Below, piece by piece: positions 47,201 to 58,200 of a stretch of DNA of 64,000 nt. Under the pieces are notes generated by a model, which was not told where the DNA came from, made no database searches, and saw only the letters and a list, made by a program, of their open reading frames with translations. Numbering within the stretch: the first letter of the stretch is position 1; every line of letters starts with the position of its first letter. Source of the stretch: Symbiodinium natans (lineage: Eukaryota; Sar; Dinophyceae; Suessiales; Symbiodiniaceae). The stretch spans positions 877,243 through 941,242 of the forward strand of contig CAJNDS010000446.1 in assembly GCA_905221605.1 (NCBI GenBank). Direction: 5' to 3'. Both the position numbers and the translations under genes were made by a program.

Positions 47201-47843
47201 GCCTGAGATACAGCTGCGGACCTGGAGAAGCTTTGAGTCTTTGAGAGGCCTGGGGCGGATTTGAGGGTCTTGAGATTGTCTGGCTTTGCACATTTGGGGC
47301 TGAAGGCTAGGCATCCCCCTCAATGTTGCCGCCGATGGATTTCCCAAAAACACCCCCGGAACACCCGGAACCCCAAACCCCCAGATTGGAAACCCCACAC
47401 TGACACCCTTGGACCTTGAACCATGGGTGTGTCTCGCTTTTCTGCGGAACCCAGGCACTGCCCCAAACCCTGCCAGGGCACTGAAAGAGGGGCACTCCAA
47501 GGGCACTCAGCCCTCGAGCGCGCGCAGCACCGCGTGCGCATCGAGGTCGCTTTGCTCCAGGAAGGCGCAGAAGGTCTTGAAAGTGATGCCATCAGCCTGG
47601 CATCCATGGTGTTTAGGGACTTAGGGTCTTGAATTCAGGGTACTTCAAAGCAACCTTCCCGGGTACTTTTGTACTTTGTCGAACAGCTCTGGACCTAAGC
47701 TTTCGGGATCCTCCCCTCCCCCCTGTGGGCCTCGAGTCTTTCGAGTCAGAAGCTGGCAAACCCAGGGCCGAAAAGTCTAACGCATCGGGAGCAAGCCCCC
47801 GGCCTTCGTGTCGACTGCCTCCACCAGGGCATCGATTTGATTC
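44271..47843 (-). CDS. Unknown gene with EF-hand-like segment and His/Gln/Met-rich C-terminus
   Basis: Minus-strand exon cluster; whether it is one gene is inferred. Exons: 47843-47804 (NQIDALVEAVDTK, GC donor), 47596-47512 (ADGITFKTFCAFLEQSDLDA then HAVLRALE), 46947-46921 (EASMWSLAK, GT donor), about 46480-46155 (long Ser/Pro/His-rich), 45346-45304 (WAEQVNINFRTSP), 45149-45063 (EGYRVLLELLGGDVAASSTE then SVELLVGRE), 44936-44860 (VGQTKHFVLPKAGARKGGVL then ELRALV) and 44796-44271. The last ends in TGA after a tail with PHQG/MPHQE/RHQEASQQ repeats. Phases match for 47843/47596 and for 45149/44936/44796, with GT and GC donors and AG|G acceptors. DTKADGITFKTF resembles a degenerate EF-hand loop, so calcium binding is possible but unproven. 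Confidence 0.5.
46796..46865. repeat. TTTAGGG block
   Basis: About nine units, between candidate minus-strand exons at 46921-46947 and 46155-46480, so likely intronic. Confidence 0.85.
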
Positions 47844-47899
47844 CTGCCCAGCGTGTTTTGAACCGTTTAGCCTTTTAGCCCTTTAGCCTTTTCGCCTTT

Positions 47900-49460
47900 T
47901 CGCCTTCTAGGGAGTCTCTCAAGCTTCCGCAGGGCAGCACCTTTGGTGGCATCTCCATGCAATGTTGCAAGACTGGGTTATAGCGGCTTGGAGATGGAAT
48001 CCGCCGAGTCTACCGTGCAGTGCAACCATGCGCGGCTTAGTCTGCTTTCAAAGCTTTCAATAGGGCTCTGGGCCCCCCCCCTCTTCGTTTCACTCCTCAG
48101 GGCTATATACACAATTTATACTCTATTATGTTATACTGAGTTTTCTTCTCTTTTGTTACATTTTATTATAGTATACCAGCTTGGGGTCCATTCCCCTCTC
48201 CTTTGGGGCTTAATCATTTGCATGACTCATCCTTTGCCACAGAACACACAGCGCTGCAGCTCTGCAAATCTGCTTCCCCACTACAATCTACCATGCCTCG
48301 TGCATACTAGACCGCGGTGCAACGCACCTGCGAAGTCTGCAACAAATCTCGGACCATACAACAGGTCGTCAGAGTGCTCTCGCCCCCTAGTCCTGATACC
48401 ACAGAGCCCCAACAACCATGGGTGCATTGGGAGGGCAGAGTCGGAGCTTCTATCGCTACCACCCAAAACTGACTCGTTGCGTCCGGAAACATGAAAGCCC
48501 GACGATCCTTGAACTTTGTGAGCGCTTCGAGACCGAGAACGATGGTTATACACTGAACTGAACCCTTGCCGGTCGATCAAGGCACGAGCTCCCAACACTG
48601 CCAGTTCATCTTCCAATTCAGAATGGTTTCCCCTGAAGACTAAAAGCTCGATGACTGGTAAACCCCGCATGTTTCCGTGTTTGAAATTCATGACACGCAC
48701 ACGCCTCAACCACGAACCCTCCGGGAGCACCTGTTGAGGTCGCAGTCTGTCTGGGCGAGGAGAAGCACCAGCTCCTCTGTCTGGACCACGCCTCACTTAG
48801 AATCGCAGCAAATGCGGCAGCACGCTTTCTGACACGGAGCAGCGCATGTATCCTCAAAAAAACGCAGGTGTGGAGGGCTTTTCAAAAAAGCCGTCTAGGG
48901 CTAGATTGAGGGTCTGATTGGGGTGGCTATGCCTTGAGTGTTAAGGGCTTCCTTCGGGTTTACCGCTTAAGGTGTTTAAGGTTGTCGTGGCTTAGGGCGC
49001 TTACGCTTGAAGGTGACAATGGCAGACGGTTGAGCAGTTTCCGAGGAAGCCGCCACTAGCCACACTAGCCGACCCTGATCCCACATTAAAGCCACGAGAA
49101 CCCAAGCACCTGGCTTTCATCTCCCCCAAACACAAGGAAAACTAATCTAGACCCAAAGCGGAATAGTAATCGCAATCCCTCGCAGCCCCAAGCTTTCCCC
49201 CATGGCCCTGGAGCATCTGCAAGAACTTCAACTTTCTACCACACGCTTCGGTTCCTTGTCCGTTCGGATCCAGCTTCTTCCAGACTGCCTTTCCCAGGGG
49301 TCTGCAAAGTTGCGCAAAGTTTCTAGGATTCTAGGCACAACTGGGGGATGATAAGTCTAGGCAAGACTGGGGCCATAAAAATCGGCCTCCACAGAACCAC
49401 AACCGAGAATTAACGGTCAAAACGCTCCCAATCGCTGGAAGCACGCCTCCCCACCCACAC
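47900..49460. other. No assigned gene
   Basis: A minus-strand open stretch at 48281-48796 includes LPEGSWLRRVRVMNFKHGNM after CAACAG|G and could hold an exon, but codon choice is not clearly coding. Short TTTAGCC/TTCGCC units at 47870-47905. Nothing else recognised. Confidence 0.35.
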
Positions 49461-49468
49461 ACAACCGC

Positions 49469-49885
<417 letters not shown>

Positions 49886-50088
49886 ACTTCTGAGCTTTGA
49901 GGTCAAGCCCGTTGGATGCATCGGGGTATAGATAATCACAACTGCATCGTGCAGGGGAGTTCCAACACAGCTGAATTTCATGGAGGCTCAAGACGACTGG
50001 GGAGTGACAGTTCCCAGGCACGCACCGCTGAGGCAAACATGCCGTTTCCCCCCCCCCCCCCGAAAGATGAACGTGCCACCCCAGCAAC

Positions 50089-50131
50089 GAGCAGTAAAGT
50101 GCTTGGCAAAGTCGACCATGACAGCACCCTC
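50089..50131 (-). CDS. Candidate exon, unknown
   Basis: After CCGAAG| the minus frame reads EGAVMVDFAKHFTA and ends at C|GTTGCT, phase 1. AG|G acceptor, 43 nt, matching the style of the kinase exons. The wider open frame reaches WGGTFIF. Family unknown. Confidence 0.3.
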
Positions 50132-50139
50132 CTTCGGCC

Positions 50140-52150
50140 CCCATTCGTTGTGTCGACCCCTTGTGTCAACACGCCCGCCCAAATATCTGGGGCACAGTGT
50201 GCAAACTGCGCACCACATGCCATGGCGGAAAAAGCTCCCCAATGCAACCTACACATCCAGCGCGGCACACGTCGCGGCCCCGAGCCTTTAAACTCGGTTA
50301 CACCTCACAGTCAGATGCTTTCCCCTCATGACGCCAGCCTTGGCGTGCTCTTGGAGCTTCAGCCTCAGAAGCAGTGGCTTCAAACTACAGCACTTACAGG
50401 TCTAGGGGGTTTATACGGCTTTTTCAACAAGCTGTTTCAGCAAGCCCTGAGGCCGTATTTCGCAAGCCCGGGTGAGGCTCCGGACTTGGGACTTAGGATT
50501 TCCCCTAGGATTTAGGATCCCAGGTTCAAGGTTCGGGCTTCGGCAATTTCACTAGCAATACTTTTGCCCCGAAGCACCCGACCGTGAGTCCGAAACGCCA
50601 CACCTACTGCAAGCCCGAAACCAAGTCTCGAAGTCACCCACCTCAGCCCGTACCCAAGCCCTCCACTGAGCCCCCATATGAAGGATTCTTCCCATCATCA
50701 GGCCCAGTCGCTTCTCTTCGTCGGCAAACTCCTCGATGTCGCCTCAGGCAACCACAGCCACTCCACGCTCCCAGAAACGCGGCATCGTGCGTTGAGCTTA
50801 GGAGTTGAAGGGCGAGAGGTTCCGTTCTTACAGGTGGGGCCTGGGTGGCATCTTCGACTTCCGCATTGTTTGGGCGATTCCATTGACACCTAAGAGCACA
50901 GCAAAGGCTCTGGCACGGATTCCTGAGGCAAGCAGTGGCCTGGCCCGATCTCTTTCACTGTTCTGCCCCAAACTCCCTTGATTCCATCTTGATTCCCAGT
51001 ACAAGTGAAGGCTTGAAATCCAATTGCGCACTGAAGCCTCGGACCTCCCAAAGACCCACAGGAAGACAAGTCGATCCCGCCTGTAAACCCACAACCCGGG
51101 GAAGCTCAGTCAGCTTCATGGCACTGGTGGCGCGCCCAGCAAACGACGGCAAAAATGCAGCTTGCTGTTTAGGGGACGCTACGGGTGGTGCGCCATCAGC
51201 ATGCCTCATTCGTCCGTGAGGGCCAGATGCCAATTGGGCGTTGTTGTTTCGGGGCGTGGCCGACTGCCACACGGCGCCTGCTGACAGCAACAGGACCCGC
51301 CCAGAAATCGAGGCACCTGGCCATGCCAGCCAGTGCAGCCACCTAGTGGCAATTTCAATCCGGAGCTGCCCCTCCTCACACGTCCCTGCTTATTAAAACC
51401 GCACTCGCGGACATGATTCCTGCTAAGGCCCAAACACAAGAAGGATTCCCTGATGTCACAAAGACACCCCTTGAAGATCGTTTCCTGGATCCACGGATGC
51501 GCCGATGAGCGAATACGAGCTTGTTCACAAAGTGAATGGTCAGAAATCCTCAACCGTCCTTGCACCCTCTCGCATATTGCGGCAAACCTGCTCTTGCCAC
51601 CGAAGCCCAGATTGCAAAGATGATTTTCAGCCTGGTGGCTCATGCTGATTTTTTCGGACCTCAGGTGCGGAAGTACGCGTGCCTAGAGGCGGGGGGTTTG
51701 GAGCCTGGCTGCATACAGCTGGGGTTTGAACGGTTGGAGGCTGGTTCGAGGCTTCGGGGGCTTTCACAGCTAGTCCCTGCAGTCCCGTGGACCTTCACAA
51801 TGCTTGTCTGAATCCATGAAAGCCGACAGCAACCGAAGAACAACCGAGGGCCAGAAGCACGGGGTCCGTCCGGGGAGAGCAAAAAACCAACTTCTGCATC
51901 TCGATTCAAATGATTGCCCCTCTTGTGATTCGAACTCCCAGGCTGGAAGTCGGCGGTGGCCAAAATTCAGAGGCATGTACGAAGTTTAGGGGACGGCATC
52001 AACAAATGAGGTCGACGACTTCGGCCAGGCGACAGGTACGCTTCCTTGGAGTACTCCTGCAACCAGGCAGCATCCATGTGCCAAATCTCAGAACTCTACG
52101 CTCTTGGCCACCTAGAAGCAACGCAGCCTGCCTGATGCGCACGTAGCTTA
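50140..52150. other. No assigned gene downstream of the kinase
   Basis: Minus-strand stretches such as AHPWIQETIFK (51,490-51,530) and KLTELPRVVG (51,075-51,110) look coding in composition, but neither gives a defined exon series. This interval may hold the 3' end or UTR of the kinase gene. Confidence 0.3.
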
Positions 52151-52249
52151 CGCATCAATGTGATTGGTCTGGTAACTCCGAAAAAAAGAAAATCAAAGAC
52201 CCAAGCAACACGCTCTGAGCCCCCCGAAACGACGCGCGCATCTCCTCCC

Positions 52250-55200
52250 CTTCGGGCATCAGCGGTGGGTTCATCTCGCGGCCCAAGATCTGGGTGAAAA
52301 GGTCACCTGTCCAGACCAGGGAAGCGTGGATTCTTAGTCGCTCCCAAATGTGTAATCGCCACCTCAGAGCACCCCCAAGCATTGGGACAAAACGAAACTG
52401 ATCCAAACACCACTCCGGGCGCTTTGGCCCAAAAGCCCCAATAAACCCTCAACCCTGAACCCGGCGCTGCCTTTGCTGCCGGTCATCTTGAAGAACTTGT
52501 GCTCCTGAAGGTGTAGAGTTTCGGGCCAGGGTTTAGAGGGCTTAGGGTTTAGGGTTTGGGGTTTAGGGTTCTTTTCCTTCCCCCCCTCCCCCCTTCCCCC
52601 GCGCGTTCAACATCTGGGGTTCTGAACATACCAAAGGCTCTAGAAGGCGTTTATCGAGGCCTTGCCGAGGACGCCTGCTTCGAGGTTCTGGGAAGGCGAA
52701 CCCCTAAGCCTCCCCAAACTTCCCCAAACCCCCCCCAAGACCTGGATGCAGTTTGGGGTTGCATGGGCTTTTTTGTGCTGTGAAGGGAGCACAGGAGTTT
52801 CAGGGTGCTCTTGAGCTCGGGTTGAAATGAGGCAGAAGGCTTGCGCTCTGCGCACTTCTCTGCCTCTGCGGCCAAGTTGGGGCAACCCGCAATTTCTGGC
52901 TAGTCTTTGGCTCTGCCGCTTGGGCATCGCCCTTCTGAGCTCTTGAGGTTTTGGGGTCGTGGGGTCTAACAGCTTTAGTACTTGAACTTTACGGCATAGC
53001 TTTCCGTACTCCTGGGCAACCTTACCAAGCCAAAACTGCACCAAACACCGCTCGCAAGCCCATACAGAGGAAGGGCTCCTTCACCTCCTGCCAGCTATCG
53101 TGCGAGCCCATTCGCTCCGCCGGATCCTTGCAAAGGAGGCGCTCCATCCTCAGCGCTGGAGACTTCCCGGGCTCAGGAAACGAAGAGCTGAGGATACGAA
53201 AGCTTCCGGGCACTTTGGTAAGTTGGTCAAGTACAGGGCCTCCTCATCCCTGTGAAGCTATACCCGGTCACCGTCCACATCCTCATCCCCCAAAAGATTT
53301 TATAAGGCTCGGGGCCCAGGCTCAAAGGCATCCAGGGTTGAGGCGGTTTAGGGCGGTTCCGTGGCTTGTGGATGCGGGGGGGGGGGGGGGGGCACCAGCG
53401 CCACGGAGTTTTCAAGGCTAGGGCTCATGGGAAGCTGGGATTCACGACTCTCCAACAGGCCCTCAGAATGCACAGATGTCTGCGCACTGGCCGCTAATGT
53501 GCCGTGCGGCAAGTTCTTCCCGGCATTGTCATTGTACTTTGGCGGGAAAGCCAGCGTTTCCTAGGTGAATCTCCAGCAGCTCACATGAGCCCGAACAAGA
53601 ACGAAAGCATGATTGCTCAGCCGATAGACACCCTCTCGTTGCGCAATCGACATTTTCGACTGGATGGACGGCGATTTCGGTTTGGGTTTGGACCCATCTT
53701 GAAAGCAAGTCCTAGCAGTCTTGGCGAAGCTAGAGGCCACGATGGAAAGTTGCCGGTGCTTCAACACCAAACCGCCCCCCAAAGCACCCAACCTCCAATA
53801 CCGCTGCAATGATGTCATCCTCCTCAGCCGACCTGAGCAGCAATGGGGAGAAAAACAACCGATGATCCTTGCTTCAGTGTGTCTTGTTGTTGGGGCCGAG
53901 TGTTCGGAATAAGCACAAAACCTTGACCACATGATGCCTGCGAATATACTGACCTCACAAGACATCCTTCGGGCAGTCTCTGTGTGTCTGCTGAATCGCA
54001 CCCCCGTAAGCCGTGAGCCTCAGCGTCGTCACAGTACGCACTCAACACCCCCATCATGGTTTCTCAGAGCGGATCAGCCCAGCAGCTCGTTCCCAAAGGG
54101 TAGCCGCCCACAGACCATCTCATAGACCATGATGCCCAGCGACCAGAAATCAATCTCGAGGCCATAACCTCAAAAATAACATTGGACGGACCTTTTTGGC
54201 TCAAGGGGTTGCAAGGTCAGTTCATCACAGCTCACGCACAGCATTCATCCAAGGTGCCTCGGCCGACAAAGATTTCGGGCGCCATGTAATACACCTTCGT
54301 GGACAAATTTCAGCGTGTCGCCCTGAAACCGCAACCCTGCTGACCAGACGAACCTTTCAAAGCTTCACAAGCCTCATCTTGAACCCCCGAGCTGCGAATT
54401 GCCAAAGGGAAATTCTGGAAAGCTCCCATTCTGCGAAGGTGCGGTCCCAACGATGGTGAACGTCTTGCTCTGGTCCCGCATATCCTTTCTCCCAACGTTT
54501 AGGGTCTCCAATGGGCCCATGGGGCTCCACGAAATTCTAGAAGAGAGCGCTCCCGAAACTAAAGGCATCCGACAGTCCTTCGCCAGCCCGAAGTCGACAA
54601 GCTTGACGTAGCCTTGCGAGTCCAGCATCACGTTCTCCTCAGAAGGGCGGTTTTCGCACAGGCGGGCCCCCCCTTATTCCCCCCTCCTTGATCCCCCTTA
54701 ATTCCCCTCTCCCTCTATCGCCGCGCTGCGGGCTTCAGGTCCCGGTATGCGACGCCCGCCAGGTGCAGGGCCTCCAGAAGCATGAGGGCACGCGCATTTC
54801 TAAGGAGTTTGGGAGCTTCGGAAGTTTTCGGGAAGGCAGTCTTCGAAGGCCTGGTGAAGGCTCAGGGGGCTGGAGCTTCGCGGACAATCACAAAGCACCT
54901 GTCCACAATCCTGAAACTTGTTGTCCGAGTACTTGGGGCCTGAAGAACAAAGGGGGGGATGGGGGATGGGGGATGGAGGATGGGGAGGAGGACGGAGGAT
55001 GGGGAGGAGGATGGGGGGGTTGAGGGGAGGTTTTGGTGTCAGGGAAGGGCCCCGCCTCGAGGATGAGCACCAAGGATCCTGCATAGAACCTCGGAGGACC
55101 GCTTGGAGGGCTTTGGGAAGCTTTGAGTAGCTTTGGGAGGCTTTGAGTGGCTGATTCGTCTTGAAGGGCTTTCTGGAGGTTTGGATAAAATGAGTTCCAT

Positions 55201-58200
55201 TTGCCGGCTTTGCCGCGGGAGACTTGTTAACCTCTTTGTCGCGGTTGGGGGCGTGATGATTCTATGATATTCTATTTCAGCCGCACAAGACGTTGATACC
55301 CTGGTTAGCCTCACCATGCTCACTCCATTCATGCTACAGCCATGGTCGCTTTTCGAAAATATGGTCCGTTTTGGGGTCCGGCCCCTAGAAAAGGGGCCAT
55401 AATATTGAGAACTGAGCATATTGTTACATCGGTTTTAGTGCATCAAGGAGCTGGGCATGTCGGCGACTGGCGGCACCCATCTTGTCCTGGCAGAGGGCGC
55501 GCCAAGGACTCGCTGGGGTACCATTTTGGACGCTGGCAGCTCCCTCTGCGACGAGCGGCTGCACCCTCAAAACCAAGAACGCCTTAACCCCTCAAGGCCC
55601 GGCTCCCGCATCTGCTCGTAGAGCTGACCGCCGGTGATGAGCTCCGTGAGGATGTAGAGGCTCTTGTCAGTCCTTTTTGCACGGTAATTTTTACCAACTT
55701 ACCATGGACCTTGAGGTTTTCAGGGCTTTGGCCGATCTCTTGGGGCTGAGCTCTCCTTGGAGGCTGAAACTGAGGCTGGGCGAGCCAAGGGGCTCTAAGG
55801 ATGGCTTCAAGGCCTCATAACCCCACACAGCCTCGAAGACACTTCTGACGCGACACGATGGCAAATCACGCTTTTGACACGAGGGCGGGCGGCACAAAGG
55901 CCAAAGAGCGCACAAAGAGCGCAGGACACCCGAAAACTGGCCTGACACTTCTTGAACCGCGTGCGACGACGATGTGTTGATGTGAGACGATTCCCATAAA
56001 CGCAACCCACAGCGACGGCCGCTCGGGAGCCCTTTTCGCCTGCGAGGGGATTCTCCAGAGGCAACCTTTCACCCCGGTGGGGGATCGAGCGCCGGTCTCT
56101 TCTTGCCTGTGATTCTGCCTTGGGGGCTTCCCTTCCGTGGCTCTTTTTCTGCGGTTTTTGGAGCCATCTGGGAGCCGCTTCATGCCTCGGGGTGAAGGGG
56201 ACTGCTTTCCTGGTTTCGAGGACCTTGGCAAACTTGGGAGGTTACGGATTTGTTAGGGTGCTGGCGGTGGGCCGAGGGACACGACAGTCAGGGGGGCTCA
56301 AGCAAAGGGGGACAGCAAGATCGCTCTGAAGAGCACGAACCTTAGCCGTCTAAAGTCTAAAGTTGGCTTCTGCAAGTCCGATGCCACATGAATTTCGAAC
56401 TAAGGTGAACGAGGTGCTTATTGCTTCCCCAACTCTCAATTGTGACGTCCCTTCCGGTCACTGCGGGAAGTCGAACCCTGAAGCCGCGGATGCCCGAGCC
56501 CGCGGCTGGAAGGACTTCACGAGCTGCAGGACGAAGGGGTGGCTCGCCATGCTCAGGAGGTTGCACTCCTCCTGGATCTCCATCGGCACCTGCATGGAAT
56601 TTTGGGTGGAAGAGCTTCTCTGGGTGCTTCTGCTGCTGTGGGCCTTATGTGTGTGAAAAGCCCACAAACCGCAACCCAACCCCAACCCCCACAGACGCAG
56701 AAGCAGAACACCAGCAAAAACAGCACAAGCCCTTCCGCATGGTGTTCGGTTGGGTTCAGGCTATGGCAACTTGGATGGGCTTGGGTGGCACCGAGCTCTG
56801 GCAGTTTTGGGTGTCTTGGAGAACGGCGAGAACGACGGACTGGAACCCGGCTGGCAGAGGCGCCCCTTTTGGGTTTGAACCCCCCGCCCACAAGCGGCTT
56901 GACCTGGCCATCCTCCTTCTTGATCCGTTTCAGCGCATATCCTGATCTTGGGAACAAGAGTCTCAGTGTTTACGTCAGTGGCAACATAGGTGGCAACGTC
57001 GTTTGGGACTCATCGCACCAGGACCCCAAGGCCGGCTGAGGGTACTGACTGTATGTTTCCGGCTGTGTGGCTTTTGCTCAGGCTTCTACAACATGAAACC
57101 CTAAAGCTGAACCTTCGGCCTTACACCTCTCCAAACCTGCCCAAAAGCGTCCCCAAGACATCCCAAAGCCTCCCATTTGCAGGCCCGTCGCGCGCCCCGG
57201 TCTTCACGTGCTCCACGAGGCGGACGGATCCAAAGGATCCTACGCCGATCATCCGCACGTGCCTGGCTCCCGAGAATGTCCGCTTTCCACGTGCTTCTTT
57301 TTTCGTCATTTGGAGGGGTTTGCGATCTTGAGGGGGGTACCTTTTTGGGGTCCTTTTTATCAGGGGATCCTACTAGTTGGGGGTCTAGATTTGGGGTCCC
57401 GCTGAGGCCGCTCCGAGTTCCGCCCCACCGAACCCCGCAAAATGAAAAACCCCCTTCATCCTCCCAGAAGGACGAACAAACAGCAACAGCTGCTGCTTCC
57501 GCTATATTGCAACTGCTACGACGCTAGTACAAAGAAGACTAGTACTACGACTCCTACGACGACTACCACCGATACTGGTTTGCTCCGAGAGGTGAGGCGG
57601 GGAGTTGGTTCTAGGTGCTGACGACCCACGCAAACGACCCTTACCTCCAAAACACAAACCCTAATGGGAATTAAAGCAGCAGCCGTAGTAGTTTTCTTCC
57701 TAGGAGGAGGAGCAGCAGCAGGACGGGTGGCGGCAGCAATACTATTGTCATTGTTGCTGCTTCCGCCTCTCGTTCTGCCGAGGCGGTGGTCGTTTTACTA
57801 AATGTGCCATCTCGCTTAGTCAGAAAGTGAGCACCCTCTTGGTGTTTCGCGCTTTGTCATTTCTGAAACGTGCAAAAAATTGCATTCAGCGCGACGAAGT
57901 GCTTGGTTTGTGGCAGGGCCGTCGATGTCAGACATGTCGCCGAGCAAAAGGGTTGTTCCACCGTCTTCTTTTGAGATGACTCTTGGATTTCAGTACCTGC
58001 AAACAGCATGACGACGACAACGCCGCAACGGTCTCAAGAAAGACAGACCCCCACCCTGCTATCGGGCCGGTATATGCGAAAGTCTCTCCCATCCTCTCCC
58101 CATCCCTGATGGCTACAGGCTGGAGCTGAGTCCATGCACACACGCCTTCGAGCCTCGGCATCCTAGCCCCGAGCAGCTAGCAAATCTTCTCCGAAAGTGT

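Noticed and set aside
49916-50515. 199-aa plus-strand open frame
   Set aside because: Overlaps a better minus-strand exon candidate at 50089-50131 and includes a C-run Pro stretch; no family features.
51480-51540. AHPWIQETIFK on the minus strand, resembling the end of a calcium-dependent kinase domain
   Set aside because: Only a dozen residues, no AG|G acceptor near it and no other kinase motif in phase; the identified kinase already has its C-lobe end at 52306.
54187-54204. CCTTTTTGGCTCAAG on the plus strand, close to the 3' end of the dinoflagellate spliced leader as I recall it
   Set aside because: It lies in a 74-bp intron of the minus-strand kinase on the opposite strand, with no plus-strand exon following; a short match by chance is likely.
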